Shown here: piece by piece, positions 34,286-42,843 of the stretch | Layout of the letters: every line of letters starts with the position of its first letter | Numbering within the stretch: the first letter of the stretch is position 1 | Assembly: GCF_004799755.1 (NCBI RefSeq) | Contig: NZ_SLUB01000032.1 | Span: 1-48,968 of the forward strand | Direction of reading: 5' to 3' | DNA from: Bacillus timonensis | Lineage (GTDB): Bacteria > Bacillota > Bacilli > Bacillales > Bacillaceae_L | Length of the DNA stretch: 48,968 nucleotides | Made by a program: the position numbers and the translations under genes | Notes under the pieces: generated by a model | Seen by the model: only the letters and a program-made list of their open reading frames with translations | Told to the model about the DNA's origin: nothing | Databases searched by the model: none

Positions 34286-34322
34286 AAAGAACGTGTCGAT
34301 TAAACCTCGACACGTTCTTCTA
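34286..34322. terminator. Bidirectional terminator yitW/yitV
   Basis: AAGAACGTGTCGA pairs with TCGACACGTTCTT around a loop of about 8 bases, flanked by A and T runs, between convergent genes. Confidence 0.92.
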
Positions 34323-34324
34323 TT

Positions 34325-35092
34325 TTATAAATGTTTTTTAAACCATTCGACTGATGCGAGAAGACCTTCTCTGGTGACTTTGTGATCGGCACGTGTATCA
34401 GCAATAAAGGATAGGTCTTCCGCTTTCCCTTTATATAGGGGTTTAATTTCTTGGTAAAATTCATACGTATATTTGAATGGTACCATTTTGTCTTTTTCAC
34501 CATGCCAGAAAAACAAGGGTCTTCCATTTAATTTTTCTGGTTGCAAGCTTAAATCATATTTCTTTAATTCACTATATTTTTCTTCTAATTCCGCATCTGT
34601 AAAAGGAAGTTCAATGTCATGTCGCTTCAATTCTTCAATTTGCCCACGACAGAATTCTTCATAATACGGGCTCCCCATGAGGCTAACTGCAGTCTTAATC
34701 CACGGATATTGGGTCAATGCTCCAAGCGTCACGATTCCTCCCATTGAAGTTCCCGCAACACCAATTCTTGTCTCATCAACTAGGCCTTTTCCGACTAATT
34801 CATCCTTAATCCCTTGAAGTTCCTTGATCTCATTGATGACAATATCCCAGAATTTAAAATTCATTTCAAGTTCTTCAAGTCCTTTGTCTCTTTCACCATG
34901 GTATTCTGCTTCTGGTAAAACCACACGGAATCCTTCTTCCGCATAAAGATATGCATAGTGTAAATTATGTTCCTTTGCACTGCCAAATCCGTGAACAAAC
35001 AGAATGAGCGGAGCTTTTTCGTTTTTTAATTGATTTTGTACAATATGTAATGCCGGAATATGTGCTATTTTAGTCTTTTCAACAATAACCAT
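34325..35092 (-). CDS. yitV: YitV-like alpha/beta hydrolase
   Basis: A 255-residue alpha/beta hydrolase of the prolyl-oligopeptidase-like group (YitV, 255 residues in B. subtilis). FVHGFGSAKEH forms the oxyanion region, GVAGTSMGGIVTLG has the nucleophile Ser, HGEKDKMVPF the Asp and a C-terminal ADHKVT the His. The substrate is unknown, probably an ester. Transcription is opposite to yitW and yitU. Confidence 0.88.
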   Translation of the reverse strand: MVIVEKTKIAHIPALHIVQNQLKNEKAPLILFVHGFGSAKEHNLHYAYLYAEEGFRVVLPEAEYHGERDKGLEELEMNFKFWDIVINEIKELQGIKDELVGKGLVDETRIGVAGTSMGGIVTLGALTQYPWIKTAVSLMGSPYYEEFCRGQIEELKRHDIELPFTDAELEEKYSELKKYDLSLQPEKLNGRPLFFWHGEKDKMVPFKYTYEFYQEIKPLYKGKAEDLSFIADTRADHKVTREGLLASVEWFKKHL

Positions 35093-35236
35093 TCTTTATG
35101 TACTCCTTTTATAGAAACTTTGAGACATCTTCTAGTGTACCACTAATTGGTAGTGAACCTAAAAAGTTTAGCTTTTTCAATTGACGATTTTTTTAATATC
35201 TGTTTAAGTAGAAGAAAGAGAGCAGAGGAGATATTT

Positions 35237-36052
35237 ATGACAAAACAACATTTAATTGCACTAGACTTAGATGGTACGTTACTAAAAGATGATAAAACGA
35301 TATCCGAAAGAACAAAAGAGGCTATCGTAAAAGCAAAAAAGGCCGGTCATCAGGTTATGATTGCGACAGGAAGACCATTCCGTTCGAGCTCCATGTACTA
35401 TCAAGAACTAGGTCTTACAACGCCAATTGTTAACTTCAACGGAGCTTTTGTCCATCACCCTCTTGATCAAAGTTGGGGTGTCTATCACGACACACTTGAA
35501 TTAAAAACAGTAAAGGAAATTGTAGAGGTTGCCGATAGGTTCCGAGTGAAGAATATCCTAGCAGAAGTGATTGATGACGTATATTTTCATTATCACGATG
35601 ATACGATGTTGGATATTTTCGGTATGGGCAAACCGAATATCGAAACAGGCGATTTACGGAAAATTCTAAAGCACGACCCCACTTCACTGTTAATACATCC
35701 TGACGAAGAAATTGCAGATAAAATCCGAGAGTATCTTTCTGAAATGCATGCAGAAGTGGTCGACCACCGTAAATGGGCTGCACCTTGGCATGTCATTGAA
35801 ATTGTTAAATCAGGTCTAAATAAAGCGGTTGGTATTCAAAAGGTAGCTAATTATTTTCAAATCCCGAAAGACCGAATTATTGCCTTTGGTGATGAAGATA
35901 ATGATTTGGAAATGATTGAATATGCAGGTCATGGGATTGCCATGGGAAATGGTATTGATGAGTTAAAAAATATTGCAAACCATGTGACAATGACGAATGA
36001 AGAGGACGGAATTGCTCTTTATTTAGAGGAAGTTCTCAAATTAGAAAAGTAA
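35237..36052 (+). CDS. yitU: YitU-like HAD-family Cof phosphatase
   Basis: A 271-residue HAD phosphatase of the Cof type. The nucleophile motif is ALDLDGTLL, motif II MIATGRPF, and motif IV IIAFGDEDNDLEMIEYAG. In B. subtilis such enzymes dephosphorylate small molecules, including riboflavin precursors; the substrate here is open. Start ATG 35237 follows AGAGGAGA; the frame is open 30 codons further up, without a site. Confidence 0.9.
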   Translation: MTKQHLIALDLDGTLLKDDKTISERTKEAIVKAKKAGHQVMIATGRPFRSSSMYYQELGLTTPIVNFNGAFVHHPLDQSWGVYHDTLELKTVKEIVEVADRFRVKNILAEVIDDVYFHYHDDTMLDIFGMGKPNIETGDLRKILKHDPTSLLIHPDEEIADKIREYLSEMHAEVVDHRKWAAPWHVIEIVKSGLNKAVGIQKVANYFQIPKDRIIAFGDEDNDLEMIEYAGHGIAMGNGIDELKNIANHVTMTNEEDGIALYLEEVLKLEK

Positions 36053-36055
36053 GTT

Positions 36056-36088
36056 AGGAACCGGTATGATGATCCGGTTCTTTTTTTA
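36056..36088 (+). terminator. Terminator after yitU
   Basis: GAACCGG pairs with CCGGTTC around a 9-base loop, followed by TTTTTTT. Confidence 0.9.
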
Positions 36089-36233
36089 TATGACCAAATT
36101 CCAAAAAACTTTCCCTTTTCCCTAAAACATTCAGAAATAATTACCTTATATATTCCTCTTCGAAATTTCAAACAATATGATTAGCGCATCTAAAGCGCAC
36201 TTCTTTTAAAGCTGTTAAAGGGGGAATTTACGG

Positions 36234-36383
36234 ATGGGTAGTAATAAATCAAAACGATTTGTTCATCAAGGTGCAGATGCTGTCCAACAACATGCTCAGC
36301 GCTTTCCTTACCGTTCAACTCTAGCTGAAGCAGAAGAAAAGAAAAAGCAAAATGTCGAAAATTCATCACTTGGAGGAATCTAA
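36234..36383 (+). CDS. 49-residue small basic protein
   Basis: A 49-codon frame, MGSNKSKRFVHQGADAVQQH and on through a Lys/Glu-rich middle to SSLGGI. AAAGGGGGAA lies 7 bases before the ATG. It ends one base before the next gene, which uses its last codons (GGAGG) as ribosome site, so the two are co-translated. It has no membrane segment. Unknown function. Confidence 0.72.
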   Translation: MGSNKSKRFVHQGADAVQQHAQRFPYRSTLAEAEEKKKQNVENSSLGGI

Positions 36384-36384
36384 A

Positions 36385-36582
36385 ATGGGTAACCGTTTAT
36401 TCCAGAAGGCTCGTGAAACTGTAGAAGTTGCAAAATTAGCAAGCACGGGTCAAAGTGATACTTCCTTACAGAATGCGATTTCAGTTGCAAAAAATGCACT
36501 TTCTTCTGCTTATGCTAACTCTACAACAGCCGAGAAAGAACAACTCCGCGAATTACAAAATGAATTAGACCAAATTCAATAA
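36385..36582 (+). CDS. DUF3813 small protein
   Basis: A 65-residue helical protein, MGNRLFQKARETVEVAKLAS and continuing with AKNALSSAYANSTTAEKEQLRELQ, recognised as the Bacillus DUF3813 type. It has two Ala-rich amphipathic helices and is probably cytoplasmic. ATG 36385 follows GGAGG at the end of the preceding gene. Its role is not known. Confidence 0.75.
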   Translation: MGNRLFQKARETVEVAKLASTGQSDTSLQNAISVAKNALSSAYANSTTAEKEQLRELQNELDQIQ

Positions 36583-36594
36583 GTCCTAATTCAA

Positions 36595-36630
36595 AAAATG
36601 GGTCAGACACATCGTCTGACCCTTCCCCTT
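36595..36630. terminator. Hairpin between DUF3813 and the Ipi-like gene
   Basis: GGGTCAGAC and GTCTGACCC pair perfectly around a 5-base loop, followed by TTCCCCTTTTT. It lies between convergent genes. Confidence 0.75.
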
Positions 36631-36631
36631 T

Positions 36632-37507
36632 TTATTGGAACTGTTGAAGTTTTGCATGATATAGGTTTGTGATAGAGCCATCTTTTGCACTTCTTTCATA
36701 CAAGTGAAGGATCAATGCTCCATTTACAGGTAGTTTATCCTTTGAAATTGAAAGTTTGATTTCAAAGGGCGCCCATGATGGTGCACCTTCCGATGCCATT
36801 TGCACCGTTTCAGGAACCACATAATCATGCCCATCTTCAACAGCATAGAAGAATGTTGCTTCAAACACACGGACTTCTCCAGTTACTGTGTATTCTCCAT
36901 TTTCTCCAAGTACTTGAACATTGCGGAATGCTGTATTCCCTTCCTCAGGGATTGTCACACTTTGTTCTGCCTGTAATGCATTTGCTTCAAGTTTTTGTCC
37001 ATTTACTTTTGAAACAGTTAGAAGAATAGTTGCTTTGTATTCTCCAGGAGCAAGTCTAGTTCCATCGTTTGATGTATAATCCCATGGTTCTTCCCAAACT
37101 TTTTCTTCACCTGGTTTTAATTCCATCTCTTCAATCATTTGAATAAACATTTTATCGATCGAATAGCGGTAAACTTCTTTTCCATTTGTATCCGTCACAA
37201 CAATTTCATATTTTTGACCACTCGGAATCGTCACTTTCACGGAATGGTCGCTCGTGTTTTTTAATGAAATCTTAAAAGTTGCTTCGTCTTTCTCTGATTG
37301 AATGGAAAGGTTTGTTTGAAGTTTTTCAACCACGTTCTCATCACCTCCAGGTTCTTCACCCTCTTGTTCTGGTGGTGTTTCAGTTTCTACTTTTTCACCG
37401 TCGCCAGCATTGACTGGAAGAGCCTCTTCTTTTTCTGCGGTACCACATCCTGATATGATAAATAAACTCATTACAAATAGTAAAACTACTAGAAGTCTTT
37501 TTCTCAT
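36632..37507 (-). CDS. BsuPI-type (Ipi-like) lipoprotein with Gmad2-like domain
   Basis: A 291-residue lipoprotein. The signal peptide ends in the lipobox ISGC, followed by an acidic Glu/Pro linker (about 25-55). A beta-sandwich with ISLKNTSDHSVKVTIPSGQ and PWDYTSNDGTRLAPGEYKAT is the BsuPI domain known from the intracellular proteinase inhibitor Ipi, which lies at the same place in B. subtilis. The last 100 residues (VTGEVRVFEATFFYAVEDG) resemble Gmad2. It is thus an exported, not intracellular, version. Start ATG 37507 follows AAAGGGGTGA; the longer frame would bury the signal. Confidence 0.75.
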   Translation of the reverse strand: MRKRLLVVLLFVMSLFIISGCGTAEKEEALPVNAGDGEKVETETPPEQEGEEPGGDENVVEKLQTNLSIQSEKDEATFKISLKNTSDHSVKVTIPSGQKYEIVVTDTNGKEVYRYSIDKMFIQMIEEMELKPGEEKVWEEPWDYTSNDGTRLAPGEYKATILLTVSKVNGQKLEANALQAEQSVTIPEEGNTAFRNVQVLGENGEYTVTGEVRVFEATFFYAVEDGHDYVVPETVQMASEGAPSWAPFEIKLSISKDKLPVNGALILHLYERSAKDGSITNLYHAKLQQFQ

Positions 37508-37556
37508 ACTTGTCACCCCTTTATCTAATATGTCGAAAGATCCTTTAAAAAGGTTA

Positions 37557-38399
37557 CTACTCTTTGCGAAATAATCCATAGACGCCAACAGTTTGTACAA
37601 TATTAGTAAAGGCATGGGGATCAACTTCTTTAATAATACGCTCCAGGTCATATAATTCATATCTAGTTAAAACAATCATCAGCATATCCTTTGGTTCGCT
37701 CGAAAACGCTCCTTTTGCTGGAATCACCGTAATTCCTCTTACTAATTTGGAATGGATCGCTTTTTTCAATTCCTCTGCTTTTTTCGTGACAATTAACGCC
37801 GACACTTTTACATGACTCGTATGGACCGTATCAATTACCCTTGTTAGCACATATAAAGCAACTAAGGTATATAAGGCTTTTTCCCAACCAAATAAGAACC
37901 CTGCTGTAATAATAATGAGTCCGTTTAACGTGAAAATATAAGTACCGATTGGCTTATCTTTTGACTTTGATAACACAAGCGCAATGATATCTAGACCTCC
38001 TGTTGACGCCCCCCATTTCAAGGTTAATCCAATTCCAATTGCTTGAATAACAGCACCAAATACAGCATTAAGTAAAATATCATTGGAGATTCGTTCAAGT
38101 GGTATTATTGATAAGAACAAAGTAGTTAAAGCAACCGAAACAAAGCTATACAGGGTAAATCCTTTTCCTACTTTTTTCCAGCCTAAAATCGCAACTGGAA
38201 TGTTTAATAAGAGTAAAATCACCCCTGTTGAAATATGCAAAGGGGTGTAATCACCTAGAATTCTAAACAATAGCTGTGAAACACCTGTAAACCCAGAAGA
38301 GTAAACGTCTGCTGGAATTAAAAATAGATTTAAGGCAGCTGCATTTAGCAATGCACCCACTATTACAATGAATACTTTCTTTATTTCTCTATAAACCAT
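37557..38399 (-). CDS. yitT: YitT-family membrane protein
   Basis: A 279-residue protein with five or six membrane helices in the first 190 residues (YitT/DUF161) and a soluble C-terminal DUF2179 domain (RGITVIPAKGAFSSEPKDMLMIVLTRYE). ATG 38399 follows GGGAGGA. The transported substrate is unknown. It overlaps the region just before the Ipi-like lipoprotein and may be transcribed with it. Confidence 0.9.
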   Translation of the reverse strand: MVYREIKKVFIVIVGALLNAAALNLFLIPADVYSSGFTGVSQLLFRILGDYTPLHISTGVILLLLNIPVAILGWKKVGKGFTLYSFVSVALTTLFLSIIPLERISNDILLNAVFGAVIQAIGIGLTLKWGASTGGLDIIALVLSKSKDKPIGTYIFTLNGLIIITAGFLFGWEKALYTLVALYVLTRVIDTVHTSHVKVSALIVTKKAEELKKAIHSKLVRGITVIPAKGAFSSEPKDMLMIVLTRYELYDLERIIKEVDPHAFTNIVQTVGVYGLFRKE

Positions 38400-38556
38400 T
38401 AAATAGTCCTCCCGGAGCAACATTTTTCAATCAAAGTGCAAATGAGTTGTCATACAAAATTTTCCCACATTTGTTGTAATTTTATCCAATCCTCGATAAA
38501 CTTACAGTAGGCATGTTTGAATTCAAACTTGACCACGAAAAGAGAAGGTGAGACTT

Positions 38557-39420
38557 TTGACAGTGAAAATTCTTACGGATAGCGGTAGTGACCTACCACT
38601 TCATTTTTTTGAAGATAACAATGTAACTTTATTCTCCTTAGGAGTTCATCTAGATGGGCAAGATTATGAAGATATTGCGACGATTGAACCTACAAAGGTT
38701 TTTGAAGCGATGCGAAATGGAAGTGCTCCAAAAACATCTCAAGTTCCGCCACACCGCTTTAAAGAGGTATTTACTGAAATTGCAAAAGAAAAGCAATCTG
38801 CAGTCTACATTGCCTTTTCATCTCAATTATCAGGAACCTATCAAACAGCGATAATGATGAGCGAGGAAGTAAAAGAAGAATATCCAGACCTTGATTTAAC
38901 AATTATTGACACAAAATGTGCATCACTCGGACAAGGTCTTGTTGTAAAAGCAGCTGCTGAATTAGCAGCCAAGGGGGCTTCAAAAGAAGAAGTCATAAAC
39001 CTTGCCAACTTCTATAGTTCCCATATGGAACATCTTTTTACTGTTGATGATCTTGAATATTTAGCTCGCGGGGGACGAATCAGTAAAGCTTCCGCCTTTG
39101 TCGGAGGATTATTAAACATTAAACCTCTATTAAATGTCGAAGATGGAAAGCTAGTCCCTCTCGAAAAAATTCGGGGAAAAAAGAAAGTGTTTAAACGAAT
39201 TATTGAGCTCATGGAAGAACGAGGCGTAGATTTATCAAATCAAACAATTGGGATCAGCCATGGCGATGTAGAAAATGAAGTAAATGAATTACAAAAACTA
39301 TTTGAAGAAAAATTAGGGTGTAAATCATTTTATATCAATGTGATTGGTGCTGCGATTGGCTCACATGCAGGACCAGGAACAATCTCCATTTTCTTTTTAA
39401 ATGAACAGCCTAATAGCTAA
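38557..39420 (+). CDS. yitS: DegV-family fatty-acid-binding protein
   Basis: A 287-residue DegV protein, which binds fatty acids and in firmicutes supplies them to the FakA kinase. It starts TVKILTDSGSDLP, has SSQLSGTYQTA in the lipid pocket and the family TVDDLEYLARGGRISKA. TTG 38557 is the start, with GAAGGTGA just before; an upstream GTG at 38548 overlaps that site. Matches yitS by position. Confidence 0.92.
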   Translation: MTVKILTDSGSDLPLHFFEDNNVTLFSLGVHLDGQDYEDIATIEPTKVFEAMRNGSAPKTSQVPPHRFKEVFTEIAKEKQSAVYIAFSSQLSGTYQTAIMMSEEVKEEYPDLDLTIIDTKCASLGQGLVVKAAAELAAKGASKEEVINLANFYSSHMEHLFTVDDLEYLARGGRISKASAFVGGLLNIKPLLNVEDGKLVPLEKIRGKKKVFKRIIELMEERGVDLSNQTIGISHGDVENEVNELQKLFEEKLGCKSFYINVIGAAIGSHAGPGTISIFFLNEQPNS

Positions 39421-39484
39421 TTTTACATAGTTTGAAAAACGACTGGATATCCTAATTTCGAAAGGATTGAAGGGAGTGTTATGT

Positions 39485-39616
39485 ATGGCAAAAACGAGTG
39501 ATAATGATAAAAAAGCGCAAGACAACAATGCGTTACGCCATGAAAAAAATATGATGAGAGAAAAAAATCGTCAGGCAGGTAAGCATCAATATTCTAAGAA
39601 AACAGATCATCTATAA
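39485..39616 (+). CDS. DUF3941 small protein
   Basis: A 43-residue, highly charged protein (DNNALRHEKNMMREKNRQAG, SKKTDHL end), the pattern I know as DUF3941 of Bacillaceae. AAGGGAGTG lies 6 bases before the ATG. It has no membrane segment. Unknown function. Confidence 0.82.
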   Translation: MAKTSDNDKKAQDNNALRHEKNMMREKNRQAGKHQYSKKTDHL

Positions 39617-39618
39617 TG

Positions 39619-39653
39619 CAAAACGCATCGGTCATTACAACCGATGCGTTTTC
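39619..39653. terminator. Bidirectional terminator before cvfB
   Basis: AAAACGCATCGGT pairs with ACCGATGCGTTTT around a 7-base loop between convergent genes. Confidence 0.9.
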
Positions 39654-39658
39654 TGTTC

Positions 39659-40519
39659 TTATTCTTTTTTGAAATAGGTCCAGCCTTCTTCTTGATATAC
39701 TTTTCCTTCTTTCATAAGCTTACCAAGTGCACGTTTAAAAGCTGCTTTACTCATATCGAATCTGGCTGAAATATCATCAGGACTGCTTTTATCCCAAAAT
39801 GGCATTGCTCCTCCACGACTTTCCATATACTGAAAAATCTTATCCGCATCGTCACCCATGATTTCATGACCTCTGCCAAGCAAGGATACATTTACAGTAC
39901 CGTCTTCCTTCACATCAATAATGCGACCTTGTACCTTTTCTCCCATTCTCGGCTCTCTTGTCCGTTGACTTTCATGAATAAAGCCAAGAAACCCTTCCTC
40001 TGAAATCATAAATGACCCGAGCATTAACAATCGATAAACGGTCCCTGTTATATTCTTATTAAAATCCTTTCTTGTTGCTGGCTTTGATATCGAACGAATA
40101 ACATCTTCAGTTGCAGGCTTTCCAAAGAGTCTCCCATTTTTATCTGTTCGTAGGGTTACATACAGTTTGTCTCCTGGCTCCGGCCAAAGGTCCCATACTT
40201 CATGTAAATCGTCCTTAGAGACGAGAATATCCTTATTAATCCCGATATTAACGAAAGCCCCAAGTTCATGTTTGATTTCAACTACTTCAACCCAATCATA
40301 CGAACCGATTTGAACAGTCGGTATTTTCATGGATGCAGCTAATCTCCCTTGATGGTCCTGAAAAAGAAAAACCGTTACGTCATCATCTGGGTCAATCTCA
40401 TCTATTATTTCATTTGTATGTAGTAAAACATCTTCTTCTCCGTTTGTTAAAAAATAGCCAAATGGGGCATCTCTATCAACACGTAATGTAACTACTGTAC
40501 CTGGTTCTAATGCGTTCAT
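39659..40519 (-). CDS. cvfB: CvfB/YitL S1-domain RNA-binding protein
   Basis: A 286-residue CvfB (YitL) protein: tandem S1-type RNA-binding domains (RVDRDAPFGYFLTNGEEDVLL at the start, DWVEVVEIKHELGAFVNIGI, then MGEKVQGRIIDVKEDGTVNVSLLG) and a C-terminal winged helix (ISARFDMSKAAFKRALGKL). In staphylococci it affects virulence gene expression; the RNA target here is unknown. GAAAGAGGT precedes the ATG. Confidence 0.9.
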   Translation of the reverse strand: MNALEPGTVVTLRVDRDAPFGYFLTNGEEDVLLHTNEIIDEIDPDDDVTVFLFQDHQGRLAASMKIPTVQIGSYDWVEVVEIKHELGAFVNIGINKDILVSKDDLHEVWDLWPEPGDKLYVTLRTDKNGRLFGKPATEDVIRSISKPATRKDFNKNITGTVYRLLMLGSFMISEEGFLGFIHESQRTREPRMGEKVQGRIIDVKEDGTVNVSLLGRGHEIMGDDADKIFQYMESRGGAMPFWDKSSPDDISARFDMSKAAFKRALGKLMKEGKVYQEEGWTYFKKE

Positions 40520-40608
40520 TTATTAAACCTCTTTCTTCTGTACTTTCTTTGTCATTACATAGTATAGACGTTTGGGACCACAATTTACTAGTATAGTTTT
40601 GGAAAAAG

Positions 40609-40637
40609 TTGTTCAAATTGCTAAGATTGTCTATAAT
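40609..40637 (+). promoter_or_regulatory. Promoter of yitK
   Basis: TTGTTC at 40609-40614 and a perfect TATAAT at 40632-40637 are 17 bases apart. Confidence 0.65.
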
Positions 40638-40669
40638 CAAGGCAAATATACTTTTTTTGGAGGTTGGCA

Positions 40670-41161
40670 ATGGCAAAGGATAGCTCATTCGATATTGTGT
40701 CAAAGGTGGATTTACCAGAAGTAACGAATGCAATTAGTATTGCAAAAAAAGAGATACAAACTCGATATGATTTCAAAGGTAGCAAAAGTGATATTTCGCT
40801 TGATAAGGAAGAACTTGTCCTCGTATCTGATGACGAGTATAAGCTTGAACAATTGAAGGATGTCCTAATCAGTAAAATGATTAAGCGTGGGGTTCCAACG
40901 CGTAATATTGATTATGGAAAAATCGAAAATGCATCTGGAGGTACTGTGCGTCAACGCGCGAAACTCATTCAAGGCATAGACAAAGAGAACGCGAAAAAAA
41001 TAAATACAATTATTAAAAATAGCGGTCTTAAGGTAAAAAGTCAGGTTCAGGACGATCAAGTTCGTGTGACAGGTAAAAGCAGAGATGATCTTCAACAAAT
41101 TATTAATTTAATTCGTGAAGCGGACTTACCGATTGATGTACAATTTATAAATTATCGTTAA
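40670..41161 (+). CDS. yitK: YajQ-family nucleotide-binding protein
   Basis: A 163-residue YajQ (DUF520) protein, same length as B. subtilis YitK. The typical start [25 protein letters not shown] and the end [11 protein letters not shown] are intact. Proteins of the family bind nucleotides, in some bacteria cyclic di-GMP. ATG 40670 lies 6 bases after GGAGG; an upstream TTG at 40664 is too close to it. It has its own promoter and terminator. Confidence 0.92.
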   Translation: MAKDSSFDIVSKVDLPEVTNAISIAKKEIQTRYDFKGSKSDISLDKEELVLVSDDEYKLEQLKDVLISKMIKRGVPTRNIDYGKIENASGGTVRQRAKLIQGIDKENAKKINTIIKNSGLKVKSQVQDDQVRVTGKSRDDLQQIINLIREADLPIDVQFINYR

Positions 41162-41165
41162 AAAG

Positions 41166-41200
41166 AATGCAGCGGACTATTTTGCCCGCTGCATTTTTTT
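41166..41200. terminator. Bidirectional terminator yitK/ytoQ
   Basis: AATGCAGCGG pairs with CCGCTGCATT, followed by TTTTTT, between convergent genes. Confidence 0.9.
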
Positions 41201-41641
41201 CTATTCAAAAATATAACTTAGCACGTCTAAAGCCTGATCAATCGTTTCGACAGTTACATTTGCTTTATTTGATAATTCCTTTAACGGATGAATGAGTGAG
41301 GTTGGTCTTACAATGATTGTGGGTTTATTCATTGTAATCGCAGCACTGGCGTCCATTGCTGTATTCCATTGTTTATATTTTTCCCCAAATAGCGCGATAA
41401 CCACATCTGATTTTTGCATCAATACCTGTGTTCTGAAATTATTAATGTCTGATGCTGCATCATCTTTATAAAAGTTTCCAGGTTGTTCACCTAAAATTTG
41501 TTCGCCGATGTTATCTGACTTGTCATGGTTTGTTTGCGGACCAACAAATGTTAAAGGTAGATTTTGAGATTTTGCCTTGTCCTTTATTTCTTCTCGCCAA
41601 TTGTCATGTATTTGTCCAGCTAAATATACTGTTAACTCCAT
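41201..41641 (-). CDS. ytoQ: YtoQ-family protein
   Basis: A 146-residue soluble protein, recognised by ELTVYLAGQIHDNWREEIKD and by VVIALFGEKYKQWNTAMDASAAI. The fold resembles nucleoside 2-deoxyribosyltransferases, but no activity is established. AGGAGGGTAAAAA lies before the ATG. Confidence 0.85.
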   Translation of the reverse strand: MELTVYLAGQIHDNWREEIKDKAKSQNLPLTFVGPQTNHDKSDNIGEQILGEQPGNFYKDDAASDINNFRTQVLMQKSDVVIALFGEKYKQWNTAMDASAAITMNKPTIIVRPTSLIHPLKELSNKANVTVETIDQALDVLSYIFE

Positions 41642-41690
41642 TTTTTACCCTCCTATTGCCTATTTCTATTATCGTACCATACATGGATGC

Positions 41691-42200
41691 TTATTTTACA
41701 AATTTATACATGATGATTTCATCTTCATAGTGGGAATCGCTCAATTTTACAAACTTAACTTTTCTGCCTTCTTCTATGAATCCAAATTTTTTATATAAGT
41801 GGATGGCCCTTTTATTATGAGAGAATACTTCAAGACATACTTTTTCAAGTCCAGGCTCTTTCTGTGCCCACTCAAGCAAATATTCCAACAGTTTAGTTCC
41901 AATGCCGTGATTGCAGTACGCTTCTTGGATACTAATTCCAAAGTACCCTAAATGTGAGAGTCGCTTCCTTTTCGAGGTTTGAAAATTTAAATTTCCAATA
42001 ATCTTACCTTCGATTTCTGCTACGATGATTAAATTTCCTGGTTTTTTATGATCCTCTATCCACTTTTCCTCTTCCTCAACGGTCGTTGTAAATTCCTCTG
42101 GTGTGGTGAGCAGGTAGGTCGACTCGGTAAGGACTATTTTGGTATGTTCGATAAGTTGAGAAGCATCCCCTTTTCTTACTGGTCTTATATTTATCTCCAT
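41691..42200 (-). CDS. GNAT-family N-acetyltransferase
   Basis: A 169-residue acetyltransferase of the GNAT fold. It starts INIRPVRKGDASQLIEH; the acetyl-CoA loop is QEAYCNHGIGTKLLEYLLEWA, and VCLEVFSHNKRAIHLYKKFGF forms the C-terminal part. It resembles ribosomal-protein or amino-acid acetyltransferases of the RimJ/RimL kind. The substrate cannot be told from sequence. Confidence 0.85.
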   Translation of the reverse strand: MEINIRPVRKGDASQLIEHTKIVLTESTYLLTTPEEFTTTVEEEEKWIEDHKKPGNLIIVAEIEGKIIGNLNFQTSKRKRLSHLGYFGISIQEAYCNHGIGTKLLEYLLEWAQKEPGLEKVCLEVFSHNKRAIHLYKKFGFIEEGRKVKFVKLSDSHYEDEIIMYKFVK

Positions 42201-42461
42201 GGAATCCTCCCACTTTAATTTATTTTCTAATATTTATTTCTTTAAATGTGGAAGAATACCTTTTTTTAGTGGCAGTTTTGGTTTAAGGTCTTTTAATATA
42301 CTTCTTTTAGAACAGACATGTGGGTAGTTATGGAAATAGTCATATCATATACATCTTTTATTACACATCTTTTGGATATTCTCGGGCATATTCATCAAAA
42401 TGCTCTCATCAAACAAACGAAGACTCTCCCTCTCAAGGACAGTCTCCTAAAACATATACAC
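42201..42461. other. Gap without a supported gene
   Basis: I see no convincing gene, promoter or terminator in these 261 bases. A plus-strand frame crosses it but has shadow character. The first bases are the leader of the acetyltransferase gene. Confidence 0.5.
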
Positions 42462-42647
42462 TCAGTAAAACCCAATAACCTTCAAAATAACCACACCGAC
42501 GATGGTTACGATACTCCCGGTAAAAAGCACAATCAGAAGTGTTTTAATTTTCCTTGTATCTATCCAAACAGCCACCCCAATCACAATCGTAAACAACAAT
42601 CCAAAAAAGAGCGATGCATACGGATTAAGTCGGTGGTATCCAATCAT
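42462..42647 (-). CDS. Small membrane protein, start unsure
   Basis: A 61-residue frame with two membrane segments (about 12-28, SLFFGLLFTIVIGVAVW, and 38-58) separated by DTRKIK. The ATG has no good ribosome site. The strong site AAAGGAG upstream starts another frame, MDFLSVNDWIPP, which stops after 13 codons and would join this one by a frameshift. The real gene may therefore be a slightly longer protein with a frameshift. It follows the 48-residue gene in the same direction. Confidence 0.5.
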   Translation of the reverse strand: MIGYHRLNPYASLFFGLLFTIVIGVAVWIDTRKIKTLLIVLFTGSIVTIVGVVILKVIGFY

Positions 42648-42684
42648 TCACACTTAAGAAGTCCATTTACGTCAACTCCTTTTT

Positions 42685-42831
42685 CTAGGATTGTATTGCT
42701 GGAGTACTTAAGAAAACTGTCAGTCCGCCCACAATGGCTAATACCACACCTACTGTACTATACGACGATAAATAAATACCTACTGGAAAAACGACTGCCC
42801 CTAGGACAAATAATACCTTTGCGATTTTCAC
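42685..42831 (-). CDS. 48-residue membrane protein
   Basis: A GTG-started 48-codon frame, MKIAKVLFVLGAVVFPVGIY and on to LSTPAIQS. It has two short membrane segments (about 4-20 and 26-42). AGAGGTGAAA lies 2 bases before the GTG and the gene follows the M48 protease stop by about 12 bases, so it is likely the next gene of that operon. Unknown function. Confidence 0.6.
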   Translation of the reverse strand: MKIAKVLFVLGAVVFPVGIYLSSYSTVGVVLAIVGGLTVFLSTPAIQS

Positions 42832-42843
42832 ACTTTCACCTCT

